The notes: generated by a model from the letters alone, not told the origin. A stretch of 6,762 nucleotides of DNA from Anaerolineaceae bacterium (GCA_028714615.1 JAQTMA010000223.1:1-6762); one strand, 5' to 3'; shown: positions 1-6,246, numbered from the stretch's first letter. A program made the numbers and translations.

Positions 1-260
1 GGAAGCCGGGGGCGGTGTGGGATGGAGGGGGCAGGTTTCCCGGCGTTGGGGGTGAGCAACAGATTCAATTGGTTCACAGAACGTTGATCGTACTCGCACT
101 TACCACACAGATCGCACACCCGGGCCGGGAAATCAGGGACGGTGATCAGTTCATCCGCCAGCCAGGTGAAGTAGGTGACGCGTTGAAAGCGCATCTGACC
201 GGCCTGACATTCCATGCAAGGAACCGTCTGATCCGGGAGAGATGGTTGGTTGTTATCCAA
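1..260 (-). CDS. Partial YgiT-type zinc-finger-like protein (C-terminus beyond left edge)
   Basis: An open frame runs leftward from a TTG at 260-258 to the window edge without a stop, giving 86 codons. An in-frame TAG lies eight codons upstream of the TTG, so the start must fall after it. The other candidate is the ATG at 215-213, but that would discard the first Cys of the first knuckle. The protein shows C15-M-E-C18 and C49-D-L-C52, plus an extra C55, which looks like a four-Cys zinc ribbon. Between the pairs is an aromatic, strand-like stretch (VTYFTWLADELITVPDFPARV), and after the second pair comes an EYDQRSVNQLNLLL-like helix, the arrangement of YgiT/MqsA-type N-terminal zinc fingers. 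Whether an HTH follows cannot be seen; the visible tail is Pro-rich. The gene lies 49 bases after lepB on the same strand. The ribosome-binding site is weak (AGG 8-9 bases upstream). Function unknown; a DNA- or protein-binding accessory role is only a family-level guess. Confidence 0.6.
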   Translation of the reverse strand, partial: MDNNQPSLPDQTVPCMECQAGQMRFQRVTYFTWLADELITVPDFPARVCDLCGKCEYDQRSVNQLNLLLTPNAGKPAPSIPHRPRL

Positions 261-309
261 GTTAAGCCTGACTTTCTAAGGGATACAATTGTGCGCGAAG
301 ACCGCGTAT

Positions 310-906
310 TCATTCATTGTTATTTGCAGCGATCGCAGTGTTGGGATGCTCGATCACCTGGAATTCTTGTAATGGCCAATAGATCAAGAGCGCTTTCCCA
401 ACCACATAATTCAAAGGAACAAAGCCCCAACTATGCGAATCGGAGGATTGGTTGCGGTTATCTCCCAAGACGAACAGGGAATCGTTGGGTACCGTCCAAG
501 TGCCCGGATAGGCGGGTGGGGCGGCAATATATGGTTCATCCAATGGGACGCCATTGACGGTCACCTTGCCGTTTTGCACGACGACCGTATCACCTGGGCG
601 GCCGATGACCCGTTTGACGTAATCTTCCGTAGGATTACGAGGGTAGTGGAAGACGATAATATCTCCGATTTCCGGTTTTCCCAACTTATAAGCAATCTTT
701 TCAACCAATAGGAACTCACCGGGATTTAGGGTCGGCTTCATACTAATATTCTCGACACGCACCCGAGCAGAAACCGCGTTGATCCCGAAAAACAAGATTA
801 AAGCCAAAAGGATGGTTTCAATCGTGTCAATGGCGTAATTCAAACACCCCGAACGCGGTTTATTCTGGGTTGGCTCGGGGATTACTTCTGATTGGAAATT
901 TTCCAA
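310..906 (-). CDS. lepB: Signal peptidase I
   Basis: This is the type I signal peptidase, the membrane serine protease that removes signal peptides from proteins exported by Sec or Tat. At 198 residues it matches the short Gram-positive-like forms. Visible elements in order are a cytoplasmic Pro/Lys-containing N-terminus, one membrane segment at about residues 29-47, the nucleophile Ser55 in NISMKPTL, the general base Lys98 in DYVKRVIGRPGD, and the box E motif GDNRNQSSDSHSWG at 148-161 (His158 where Arg is frequent). The active site would face outside the membrane. The start is TTG, placed by a GGAGGT four bases upstream and by an in-frame TAA directly before it; the next in-frame ATG is Met56, beyond the catalytic Ser, so no other start is reasonable. 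It lies 138 bases after der and has its own likely promoter, so it may be transcribed both alone and by readthrough from der. Confidence 0.95.
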   Translation of the reverse strand: MENFQSEVIPEPTQNKPRSGCLNYAIDTIETILLALILFFGINAVSARVRVENISMKPTLNPGEFLLVEKIAYKLGKPEIGDIIVFHYPRNPTEDYVKRVIGRPGDTVVVQNGKVTVNGVPLDEPYIAAPPAYPGTWTVPNDSLFVLGDNRNQSSDSHSWGFVPLNYVVGKALLIYWPLQEFQVIEHPNTAIAANNNE

Positions 907-910
907 TTAA

Positions 911-916
911 ACCTCC
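911..916 (-). promoter_or_regulatory. lepB ribosome-binding site (decides a TTG start)
   Basis: GGAGGT on the minus strand sits four bases before the TTG at 906-904. The codon just before the TTG is an in-frame TAA, so this site and the stop together fix the start. Confidence 0.8.
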
Positions 917-940
917 AGTCTCTTATTCAGACCTGAAAAG

Positions 941-969
941 ATTATAAAACGCCTTACCAGCATGCACAA
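941..969 (-). promoter_or_regulatory. Probable sigma-70/A-type promoter of lepB
   Basis: On the minus strand TTGTGC (969-964) is followed after 17 bases by a perfect TATAAT (946-941). Only the first three bases of the -35 match consensus, but the -10 is exact and the spacing ideal. Transcription would begin near 934, giving a leader of about 28 bases before lepB. The -35 overlaps one arm of the inverted repeat at 961-1000. Confidence 0.6.
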
Positions 970-1000
970 GGGGGAATATCCCCACCCGAAGAGGTGCATG
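961..1000. repeat. Inverted repeat with nested hairpin in the der-lepB gap
   Basis: CATGCAC at 961-967 is the exact reverse complement of GTGCATG at 994-1000. Inside them GGGGA (971-975) can pair with TCCCC (979-983) around a 3-base loop. No T-run follows on either strand, so it is a poor intrinsic terminator. The left arm overlaps the proposed lepB -35 element, so it could be an operator or a processing or folding element between der and lepB. Function is inferred only from position. Confidence 0.45.
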
Positions 1001-1044
1001 AACCGCTCCAACGGGCGAAGTTCCTCGGAATGAGATGCTTGAGG

Positions 1045-2406
1045 CTAGCGACGAGGCCGCATGATGATGCGGATGGGTGTGCCGATGAATCCATATTCCG
1101 CGCGGATGCGGTTTTCCAGGAAGCGGATGTAGGTGAAGTGGGCAAGCGATGGATCGTTGACGTAGATCAAGAAGGTGGGTGGGTCGCTACGCACCTGGGT
1201 GCCGTAATACATGCGCAGCGAGCGTCCAGCGTGAGATGGGGCGGGGTGGTCGTCCTGGGCATTCTGGATGACGCGGTTTAATTGCGAGGTGGTCAAACGC
1301 GCCAGCCGTTCTTCCTGCACGCGCAAGGCCAGCGGCAACACCTGGTCAACGCGCTGCCCGGTCTTGGCTGATATAAATAATACCGGCACATAATCCATGA
1401 AGTTCAGTTCTTTACGGATGTGGTCCGTGTAGCGGGTCATGGTATCGTTGTCTTTTTCGATGGCATCCCACTTGTTTACCAATACCACGGCGCTCTTCCA
1501 GGCTTCGAGGATAAAACCAGCGATGTGTGTATCCTGGGAGTTGACGCCCTCAGCCGCATCGATCAACAGGAGCGAGACATCGGCTCGTTCGATGGCTTTA
1601 TGGGTGCGCAGAACGCTCCATTTTTCGACGCCCGGCTCGATCTTTCCCCGCCGGCGCATCCCGGCCGTGTCGATCAGGGTGATCGGAAGACCGTCGTATA
1701 CCATCATCGTATCGACTGCATCCCGGGTAGTCCCGGCGATGGGGCTGACGATGGCGCGCTCTTCACCCACCAGATCGTTGAGCAGGCTGGATTTGCCGAC
1801 GTTCGGCTTGCCCACGATGGCAATCTTGACCGTTTCGTCGTCTACCGCCTGGTCAGGCGTGGGGAGCACAGCCAGCAGTGCATCGAGCAGGTCGCCCGTC
1901 CCAGTGCCGTGGATCGATGAGATCGCAAACGGTTCACCCATGCCCAGTTCGTAGAATTGCCCGGCAGCGTTACGGGTGATATCGCTGTCAGCTTTGTTCA
2001 CAACCAGGAGTATCGGAGGGTAGGGCTGCTCATCGCGCTTTTTTTGGCTCTTGCGCAGGATGTTCGCGACTTCCTGGTCAGCCGGTGTAACCCCGGAAGA
2101 GGCATCCACCACAAACAGGATGGCGTTAGCCTCATGAATGGCTACCTCGGCTTGCATGCGGATCTGGCCGATGTAATCGGCCGAACCAATCGAAAGGGGG
2201 TCTTTACCACCGGTATTCGGGTCAATCCCACCGGTATCTACAATTTGGAAGGGGACGCCAGACCACTCCGCATCTGCCAAAAGGCGATCGCGGGTTGTTC
2301 CAGGGATTTCATCTACGATCGATAATGGCTCTCCAGCCAAACGGTTAAATAACGTACTTTTTCCAACGTTCGGTCGTCCAACCAGGGCGACGACAGGCTT
2401 GCTCAT
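1045..2406 (-). CDS. der: Ribosome-assembly GTPase Der (EngA)
   Basis: Der is an essential double GTPase that helps mature the 50S ribosomal subunit. The 453 residues show two consecutive G domains and a C-terminal KH-like domain. Domain 1 has GRPNVGKS at 10-17, PGTTRD at 35-40, DTGG at 57-60 and NKAD at 137-140. Domain 2 has GKPNVGKS at 199-206, AGTTRD at 224-229, DTAGMRRRGK at 246-255, NKWD at 311-314 and SAK at 346-348. The KH-like domain covers about 363-453 and ends in basic residues MRPRR. After the first DTGG there is a loop (about residues 61-80) longer than in the E. coli protein. The ATG start has GAGGTG upstream, overlapping the TGA of the preceding ybbR gene; the two genes are nine bases apart, indicating coupled translation. 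All GTPase motifs look intact. Confidence 0.97.
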   Translation of the reverse strand: MSKPVVALVGRPNVGKSTLFNRLAGEPLSIVDEIPGTTRDRLLADAEWSGVPFQIVDTGGIDPNTGGKDPLSIGSADYIGQIRMQAEVAIHEANAILFVVDASSGVTPADQEVANILRKSQKKRDEQPYPPILLVVNKADSDITRNAAGQFYELGMGEPFAISSIHGTGTGDLLDALLAVLPTPDQAVDDETVKIAIVGKPNVGKSSLLNDLVGEERAIVSPIAGTTRDAVDTMMVYDGLPITLIDTAGMRRRGKIEPGVEKWSVLRTHKAIERADVSLLLIDAAEGVNSQDTHIAGFILEAWKSAVVLVNKWDAIEKDNDTMTRYTDHIRKELNFMDYVPVLFISAKTGQRVDQVLPLALRVQEERLARLTTSQLNRVIQNAQDDHPAPSHAGRSLRMYYGTQVRSDPPTFLIYVNDPSLAHFTYIRFLENRIRAEYGFIGTPIRIIMRPRR

Positions 2407-2415
2407 GAATTCACC

Positions 2416-3675
2416 TCAAGGTCTTTTGGTAGGGGTTGGCGTGGGCGCTTTGACGATGGTTACTTCCAGGGTTGCAGGGAGGATCGAGACGACACGCAAG
2501 TCGGTGTTGGTTAATTGGATGGTCGGGGTGACCTGGAAAGTACCGAGACCTTTACCGGTCAAGTCGACCTGGACGTGGAGATCTCCGCCAGTGAGCGTAT
2601 CCAAAACGGGAAGCGGACCAGAGAGAATAACATCCACGCTGCTCGGAGAAAAAACTGCACTGAGGCCCGGCGCAAGACCGGCGGCCTCCACCGCCAGACT
2701 GTTGATGGTGACGTTGCTATCGATGGAGGTGATCCCCACCTGGACCAACACATATTGATCCCCTTCGACTTTTACGCCATCCGGCAAGTTCAATTGAACC
2801 CGTACATCCAGGTCGTTTTTTGCGGCATCGATATTGACCGGGTCGGTTTCCACGAAACCGGGCAGGTTGTTAACCCGTTGTGGATCAGTCGAAGACACCG
2901 TGACAGCCAACGGGAAGACGGAGATATTGGTCACCCGATACCCGCTGGCCACCTGACCGGTGACCACCACTTTTACCGAGACGGTGCGGAAGCCGTAGCG
3001 CTGGTTGATCGGCAATTGGATGTCGATCTTCTCAGGGCTTAGTGTGACACCGGTTACCAGGTTTTCACCGCTGTCGAGCGGCTGCAGCGTGATAGTGCGG
3101 GCAATGCTTTCGTGCACCTGCGCCAGATCCAGGGTAGCGCGGACTTCCTGGACGCGGGTGGTTTGTGATTCAGGCCCGGACACGGTCACGCTGGTAGCGC
3201 TCAAGGAGGGTGTGCCAACCTGGTAACCGATGGCCGGCTCTCCCAGGGAAACCAGGTGGACGGGGAGAGTTTTCGAAACCAGTTTCTCCAGGGTGACACT
3301 GATCGTCTGGGGCGAAACACTGATGATTTCAGCCGGTCGCACACTGATGTTCGGTTCCACGCGCACCGAATGCGTCCCTGCTGAAAACCCGGAGAGGTCA
3401 ACCGTGGCAGTCACCAGGTTGTCTTCATTATTCAAGCGGGTCCAGACCGAGTATAGCGGAGCGTTGATGGTGACGATGACTTGCTTGGGATTCTCATTGG
3501 TCAATACGGTACCAGGATCCTGACCGATGATCTCTACCGGGACAGGGCGCGGATAGATCTGTTCCCGGTTGGGGTCTGCCTGAGTAACCGAGGTAATCCA
3601 AACCGCAATCGCGAGGACCAGGGCGAAAAGCAGAGTGGGTAAGGTGCGGGCAAAGCTGCGTAACAGGTTCAGCAT
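2416..3675 (-). CDS. cdaR: YbbR-domain protein, CdaR-like regulator of CdaA
   Basis: This is probably the membrane-anchored regulator of the diadenylate cyclase encoded directly upstream. The 419-residue protein starts with one membrane segment (about 12-30, hydrophobic up to VWITSV), so the rest should lie outside the cytoplasmic membrane. Four beta-rich YbbR-like repeats follow at roughly 45-130, 135-220, 231-312 and 322-407. Each begins with a short strand such as VPVEIIG or LPVHLVSLG and ends in a phrase like VSPQTISVTLEKL, LSPEKIDIQLP or ILPATLEVTIV. The tail is PTPTPTKRP, a Thr-Pro linker style frequent in Chloroflexota. The ATG is separated from the cdaA stop by one base, and GGGAGGA inside the end of cdaA serves as its ribosome-binding site. 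In Bacillus and Listeria the YbbR protein CdaR binds and modulates CdaA; that this one does so is inferred from gene order and architecture. The repeats are divergent, so their borders are approximate. Confidence 0.85.
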   Translation of the reverse strand: MLNLLRSFARTLPTLLFALVLAIAVWITSVTQADPNREQIYPRPVPVEIIGQDPGTVLTNENPKQVIVTINAPLYSVWTRLNNEDNLVTATVDLSGFSAGTHSVRVEPNISVRPAEIISVSPQTISVTLEKLVSKTLPVHLVSLGEPAIGYQVGTPSLSATSVTVSGPESQTTRVQEVRATLDLAQVHESIARTITLQPLDSGENLVTGVTLSPEKIDIQLPINQRYGFRTVSVKVVVTGQVASGYRVTNISVFPLAVTVSSTDPQRVNNLPGFVETDPVNIDAAKNDLDVRVQLNLPDGVKVEGDQYVLVQVGITSIDSNVTINSLAVEAAGLAPGLSAVFSPSSVDVILSGPLPVLDTLTGGDLHVQVDLTGKGLGTFQVTPTIQLTNTDLRVVSILPATLEVTIVKAPTPTPTKRP

Positions 3676-3676
3676 C

Positions 3677-4564
3677 TCAATCGTCCTCCCGCGGGTTTTT
3701 GCCCCGGTCGGCGAAAAGACGTTCCATAAATGGGATTGGACCCAGATTCGCAGGTTTGTAGAACGCTGAGAGGATATTCTCCAGACGTTCCGGGTCGAGG
3801 CGGCGGATCATCCGCCCGGAATGCGCTATTGAGATCGAGCCGGTCTCCTCGGAGACGACAACGGCGATGGCGTCGGTGGCTTCGGAGATGCCCAATGCGG
3901 CGCGGTGGCGCAACCCCATCTGGTGGCGTTCAGGCGAGCGCGCTAAAATGCCGGAGGCAGACAGCGGCATGACGCAACTGGCGGCCATCACGCGGTGATT
4001 GGCGATGATCACGGCTCCATCATGGAGGGGAGTGTTTGGATAGAAGACTTGCAAAAGCAGCTCAGGGGTGACGAGGGCATTCAGTTGCACGCCCGTGCGC
4101 ATGTATTCTCGCAGGTTGTCGCTGCGCTGGATGACGATCAACGCACCGTGTTGGCGAGCTGAGAGGCGCCCCGACGCAGTGACCACGGCCCGGATGACCT
4201 GCTGGATGGCGGTCTGTTCGGCATTTCCCCCGCGCGGTAAAATCACCCCAGCGCCCGAACCCGCCCGGCCGAGACGTTCTAAGGCGCGACGGATCTCGGG
4301 CGCGAAGATGACTGGGATCGCGATTACCAGGGAGGGGAGGGTGGTGCGAATGAGCCAGGAGAAGGCCGGTAAACTGACCAGGCTGGTGAGCAGGCTGAGC
4401 AAAGCGATCAACAGCACCACCCCACGCAGCAATACCATCGCCTGGGTATCGCGTACCAATAATAGGATCGCAAAAAACACCAACGTGACCAGGGCGAGGT
4501 CAAGCAGGCTGAGCCAGCTCAATCGCTGGAATATGAGAGTAAGTTCGTCGACGAGGCCCGTCAC
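3677..4564 (-). CDS. cdaA: Membrane diadenylate cyclase CdaA (c-di-AMP synthase)
   Basis: CdaA joins two ATP into cyclic di-AMP, a second messenger controlling potassium and osmolyte balance and cell-wall physiology. With the GTG start at 4564 the protein has 295 residues: three membrane segments at about 18-37, 42-64 and 68-87, then a cytosolic DAC domain with GAL at 140-142, the catalytic DGA in TPLHDGAVII at 182-184 and RHR at 219-221 in GLRHRAALGISE. The frame stays open to another GTG at 4642 (321 residues), but that extension is rich in Arg and Lys. In the usual CdaA topology the N-terminus is outside, so this would break the positive-inside rule, and no ribosome-binding site precedes it. 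I therefore prefer the inner GTG, though its own site (AGGG) is also weak. The Thr usually found before RHR is Leu here. The gene follows coaE and precedes the YbbR gene by one base. The product is confident, the start is not. Confidence 0.93.
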   Translation of the reverse strand: MTGLVDELTLIFQRLSWLSLLDLALVTLVFFAILLLVRDTQAMVLLRGVVLLIALLSLLTSLVSLPAFSWLIRTTLPSLVIAIPVIFAPEIRRALERLGRAGSGAGVILPRGGNAEQTAIQQVIRAVVTASGRLSARQHGALIVIQRSDNLREYMRTGVQLNALVTPELLLQVFYPNTPLHDGAVIIANHRVMAASCVMPLSASGILARSPERHQMGLRHRAALGISEATDAIAVVVSEETGSISIAHSGRMIRRLDPERLENILSAFYKPANLGPIPFMERLFADRGKNPREDD

Positions 4565-4690
4565 CCTAGATTCCCTGATGGTATTACCCGCAATGGGCGT
4601 GGGGCGCTTATCCGGTTTATGTGTTCTGCCCTGGGATCGCACCCCATAGAGAAGATGATACCATCCTTCCCGCGATTCGGGCGGGCATTC

Positions 4691-5827
4691 TTAGATGGGT
4701 CTTAATATTCGATCATGGCGCAACTGTTTGAACAACAAAATGCTGCCATTGGGCTGGCTCTCTGCGGCAGCTTCCTGCCAGGCTTGTACGCCTAATCCGT
4801 TCGCCGTCCGAGGGGCGTAGCCGAGCCCCTTCCACAAAGCTTCCTGGCGAGCCAGGTCCGGGGGAACGAATACCAACGAGGCTTCGCATTGCAGGTCCTT
4901 CGAGGCACGTTCCATTTCTTTCATCAAGGCCGGGATGGCATCCGTTGGCTCGATGCGGGGATCCAGGTATAAGTCGGTAGTACGGGAGACGAGGTTCTCG
5001 ACCTGCCAGCCGATGACGCCAACCAGGTGATCATCTTGCTGCAACAGTAAAAACGCCTTTTCGCCGAAGGCGGCCATGATATCCGAACGGTCAAGCTTTT
5101 TATTGTTTTTGTGCAATTGCGTAATCAAAGCAGCGATCTCTTCGGAATCACGCGGCCGGCCGCGTTGGACGATGAATGCGCCTTGCGCTGCCGGTCGGGC
5201 GGCTGCCGGAGCGGGTTCCCCTACCGGGAAGAGAGCCTGCCAGGCAGCGGCGACCTGCCGCCAGGTGTCTTCGAAAGAACCCTGGTTTTTGATCACTACA
5301 TTCGCGGCCGCGACCTTTTTTTCTTGAGGCGCCTGGGAAAGAATGCGTTGGCTGGCCTCCGCCTCGCTCATCTTGCGATTCAGGATCAAGCGGGCCATTT
5401 GTACCTGGGTGGGGGCATAGCTGACCCAGATGCTGTCGCAGTCCCTGGCTAGATCGGATTCCAGCAGCTTGATGGCCTCGATGGCTACCACCGGCTGGCT
5501 GGAGCGCTGAACGATCAGGCTGACAGCCTGGCTCACGAGCGGATGGACGATGCCTTCCAGGACGGCCAAGGCTTGCGGATCGGAGAAGACGACGTTTGCC
5601 AGACGCGCGCGTTCGATCTGCCCATCGGGGGCGAGGATCCAACGCCCGAACATTTCAACCACCGGTTTATACCCAGGCGCGGCTTTGGCGATGGCCCGGT
5701 GCGCGAGGGCATCGGCGTCTATGCCATAAGCGCCTAGATGTTCCAGCATACGCCTGACCACACTCTTGCCAGTGGCAATGTTCCCGGTCAAGCCAATGAC
5801 GAATTTCCCCGGCCATTTGTTGCTCAC
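4691..5827 (-). CDS. coaE: Dephospho-CoA kinase fused to a C-terminal GNAT-like domain
   Basis: The N-terminal part (about 1-205) is dephospho-CoA kinase, which phosphorylates the 3'-hydroxyl of the ribose of dephospho-CoA, the last step of CoA synthesis. It shows the P-loop GLTGNIATGKS at 12-22, the DAD motif at 37-39, HPL at 95-97 and the C-terminal VAAANVVIKNQGSFEDTWRQ segment. The usual PLLFE stretch reads IKLLES, and the Asp normally seen in DNxG is Lys180. Ordinary CoaE is about 200 residues; this protein has 378. After an Ala/Pro linker (about 203-216), residues 218-368 resemble a GNAT acetyltransferase: a DSEEIAALITQL helix, the strands LVGVIGWQVENL and RTTDLYLDP, then ALWKGLGYAPR and ILLFKQL. 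The acetyl-CoA loop RxxGxG/A is not evident. The start is GTG at 5827, with AAAGGAG five bases upstream; a TTG at 5854 would add nine residues but has no such site. It is first gene of the likely coaE-cdaA-ybbR-der transcript. Confidence 0.88.
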   Translation of the reverse strand: MSNKWPGKFVIGLTGNIATGKSVVRRMLEHLGAYGIDADALAHRAIAKAAPGYKPVVEMFGRWILAPDGQIERARLANVVFSDPQALAVLEGIVHPLVSQAVSLIVQRSSQPVVAIEAIKLLESDLARDCDSIWVSYAPTQVQMARLILNRKMSEAEASQRILSQAPQEKKVAAANVVIKNQGSFEDTWRQVAAAWQALFPVGEPAPAAARPAAQGAFIVQRGRPRDSEEIAALITQLHKNNKKLDRSDIMAAFGEKAFLLLQQDDHLVGVIGWQVENLVSRTTDLYLDPRIEPTDAIPALMKEMERASKDLQCEASLVFVPPDLARQEALWKGLGYAPRTANGLGVQAWQEAAAESQPNGSILLFKQLRHDRILRPI

Positions 5828-5832
5828 GGTTG

Positions 5833-5839
5833 CTCCTTT
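5833..5839 (-). promoter_or_regulatory. coaE ribosome-binding site (decides a GTG start)
   Basis: AAAGGAG on the minus strand lies five bases before the GTG at 5827-5825. The longer frame from the TTG at 5854 would place this site inside the coding region, so it argues for the GTG. Confidence 0.8.
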
Positions 5840-5871
5840 ACCTGGATTTCCCAATCACCTTCGATGAATTC

Positions 5872-5900
5872 ATTTTAGCCTTGGGCTGTCAGAATGTCAA
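5872..5900 (-). promoter_or_regulatory. Sigma-70/A-type promoter of the coaE transcript
   Basis: On the minus strand a perfect TTGACA (5900-5895) is followed after 17 bases by TAAAAT (5877-5872), five of six matches to the consensus -10. Transcription would begin near 5865, leaving a leader of about 38 bases before the coaE GTG. It probably drives coaE, cdaA, ybbR and der, since no comparably good promoter was seen between them. Confidence 0.8.
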
Positions 5901-5950
5901 AGGGAAGCGCCGCCTGTCGCCTTACAGTTGGTTATCGGTCTGGAAAGGCA

Positions 5951-5967
5951 AGGATGAAGGATGAAGG
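5951..5967. repeat. Short heptamer tandem repeat in a purine-rich stretch
   Basis: AGGATGA occurs twice in tandem and a third copy begins (AGG) before a G-run. It lies in a stretch (5941-6000) where 52 of 60 plus-strand bases are purines. The rest of the intergenic region 5901-6041 between the two divergent promoters shows no gene. No function is assigned. Confidence 0.5.
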
Positions 5968-6041
5968 GGGGCAAAGAAGCAAAAGGAATGGGATAAAGAA
6001 TCTGGACACGGATTGAAGGGATTAGGTGAGTCGGCAGTTTC

Positions 6042-6070
6042 TTGACAAAAGCAAGTGCGTCCGGTAGAAT
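6042..6070 (+). promoter_or_regulatory. Promoter of tRNA-Phe
   Basis: A perfect TTGACA (6042-6047), a 17-base spacer and TAGAAT (6065-6070, five of six) form a strong promoter. Transcription would start near 6077, about 15 bases before the mature tRNA 5' end at 6092. Confidence 0.85.
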
Positions 6071-6091
6071 GTGTTCGCTCCAAAAGGTGAT

Positions 6092-6164
6092 GCCGAGATA
6101 GCTCAGTTGGTAGAGCATGCGACTGAAAATCGCAGTGTCGCCAGTCCGATTCTGGCTCTCGGCA
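6092..6164 (+). tRNA. tRNA-Phe (anticodon GAA)
   Basis: A 73-base cloverleaf without an encoded CCA. The acceptor stem pairs GCCGAGA (6092-6098) with TCTCGGC (6157-6163), with discriminator A at 6164. The D stem pairs GCTC with GAGC (6101-6104 and 6113-6116) around AGTTGGTA. The anticodon stem pairs TGCGA with TCGCA (6118-6122 and 6130-6134), the loop is CTGAAAA, and the anticodon GAA is at 6125-6127. The variable loop is GTGTC. The T stem pairs GCCAG with CTGGC (6140-6144 and 6152-6156). The T loop reads TCCGATT, not the usual TTCGATT, so position 55 (base 6146) is C where U, modified to pseudouridine, is nearly universal. All stems pair perfectly, so the gene otherwise looks functional. It has its own promoter and a hairpin downstream. 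Confidence 0.95.
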
Positions 6165-6184
6165 CTAAAACCACCCATAAGGAG

Positions 6185-6230
6185 AGAGACCTCCTTGACC
6201 CATTTTCACGGTCAAGGAGGTCTCTTGTTA
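6185..6230 (+). terminator. Likely intrinsic terminator after tRNA-Phe
   Basis: Arms at 6185-6200 and 6210-6225 form a perfect 16-bp stem around a 9-base loop (CATTTTCAC). On the plus strand it is followed by TTGTTAATT, a moderate T-rich tail, about 20 bases after the tRNA. On the minus strand the tail is poorer in T (CTCCTTATGG), so service to the convergent gene at 6247 is possible but weaker. Confidence 0.75.
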
Positions 6231-6246
6231 ATTGTGCGAAGTTCCT

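Noticed and set aside
15..557. Plus-strand 180-codon open frame at the left end
   Set aside because: It overlaps lepB and the zinc-ribbon frame on the opposite strand, has low-complexity composition and no recognisable motif, while both minus-strand frames show conserved motifs.
1420..1954. Two plus-strand open frames of 166 and 171 codons
   Set aside because: They lie entirely inside der, whose GTPase motifs on the minus strand are complete; they are antisense shadows.
4068..4649. Plus-strand 193-codon open frame
   Set aside because: It is antisense to cdaA, Arg-rich and motif-free, as expected from a GC-rich shadow frame.
4655..4660. TATCAT as a -10 element for cdaA
   Set aside because: Five of six bases match, but no -35-like sequence lies 16-18 bases upstream, which is GC-rich.
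4669..4685. CCCGC/GCGGG hairpin between coaE and cdaA as terminator
   Set aside because: No T-run follows on the minus strand, and the stem is only five base pairs; readthrough into cdaA is more likely.
5897..6178. Minus-strand 93-codon open frame over the divergent gap
   Set aside because: It runs through the antisense of tRNA-Phe and both promoter regions, and its protein shows no family features.
6214..6227. AAGGAGGT followed by TTG as a translation start
   Set aside because: The Shine-Dalgarno-like sequence is one arm of the 16-bp terminator stem and no meaningful open frame follows.
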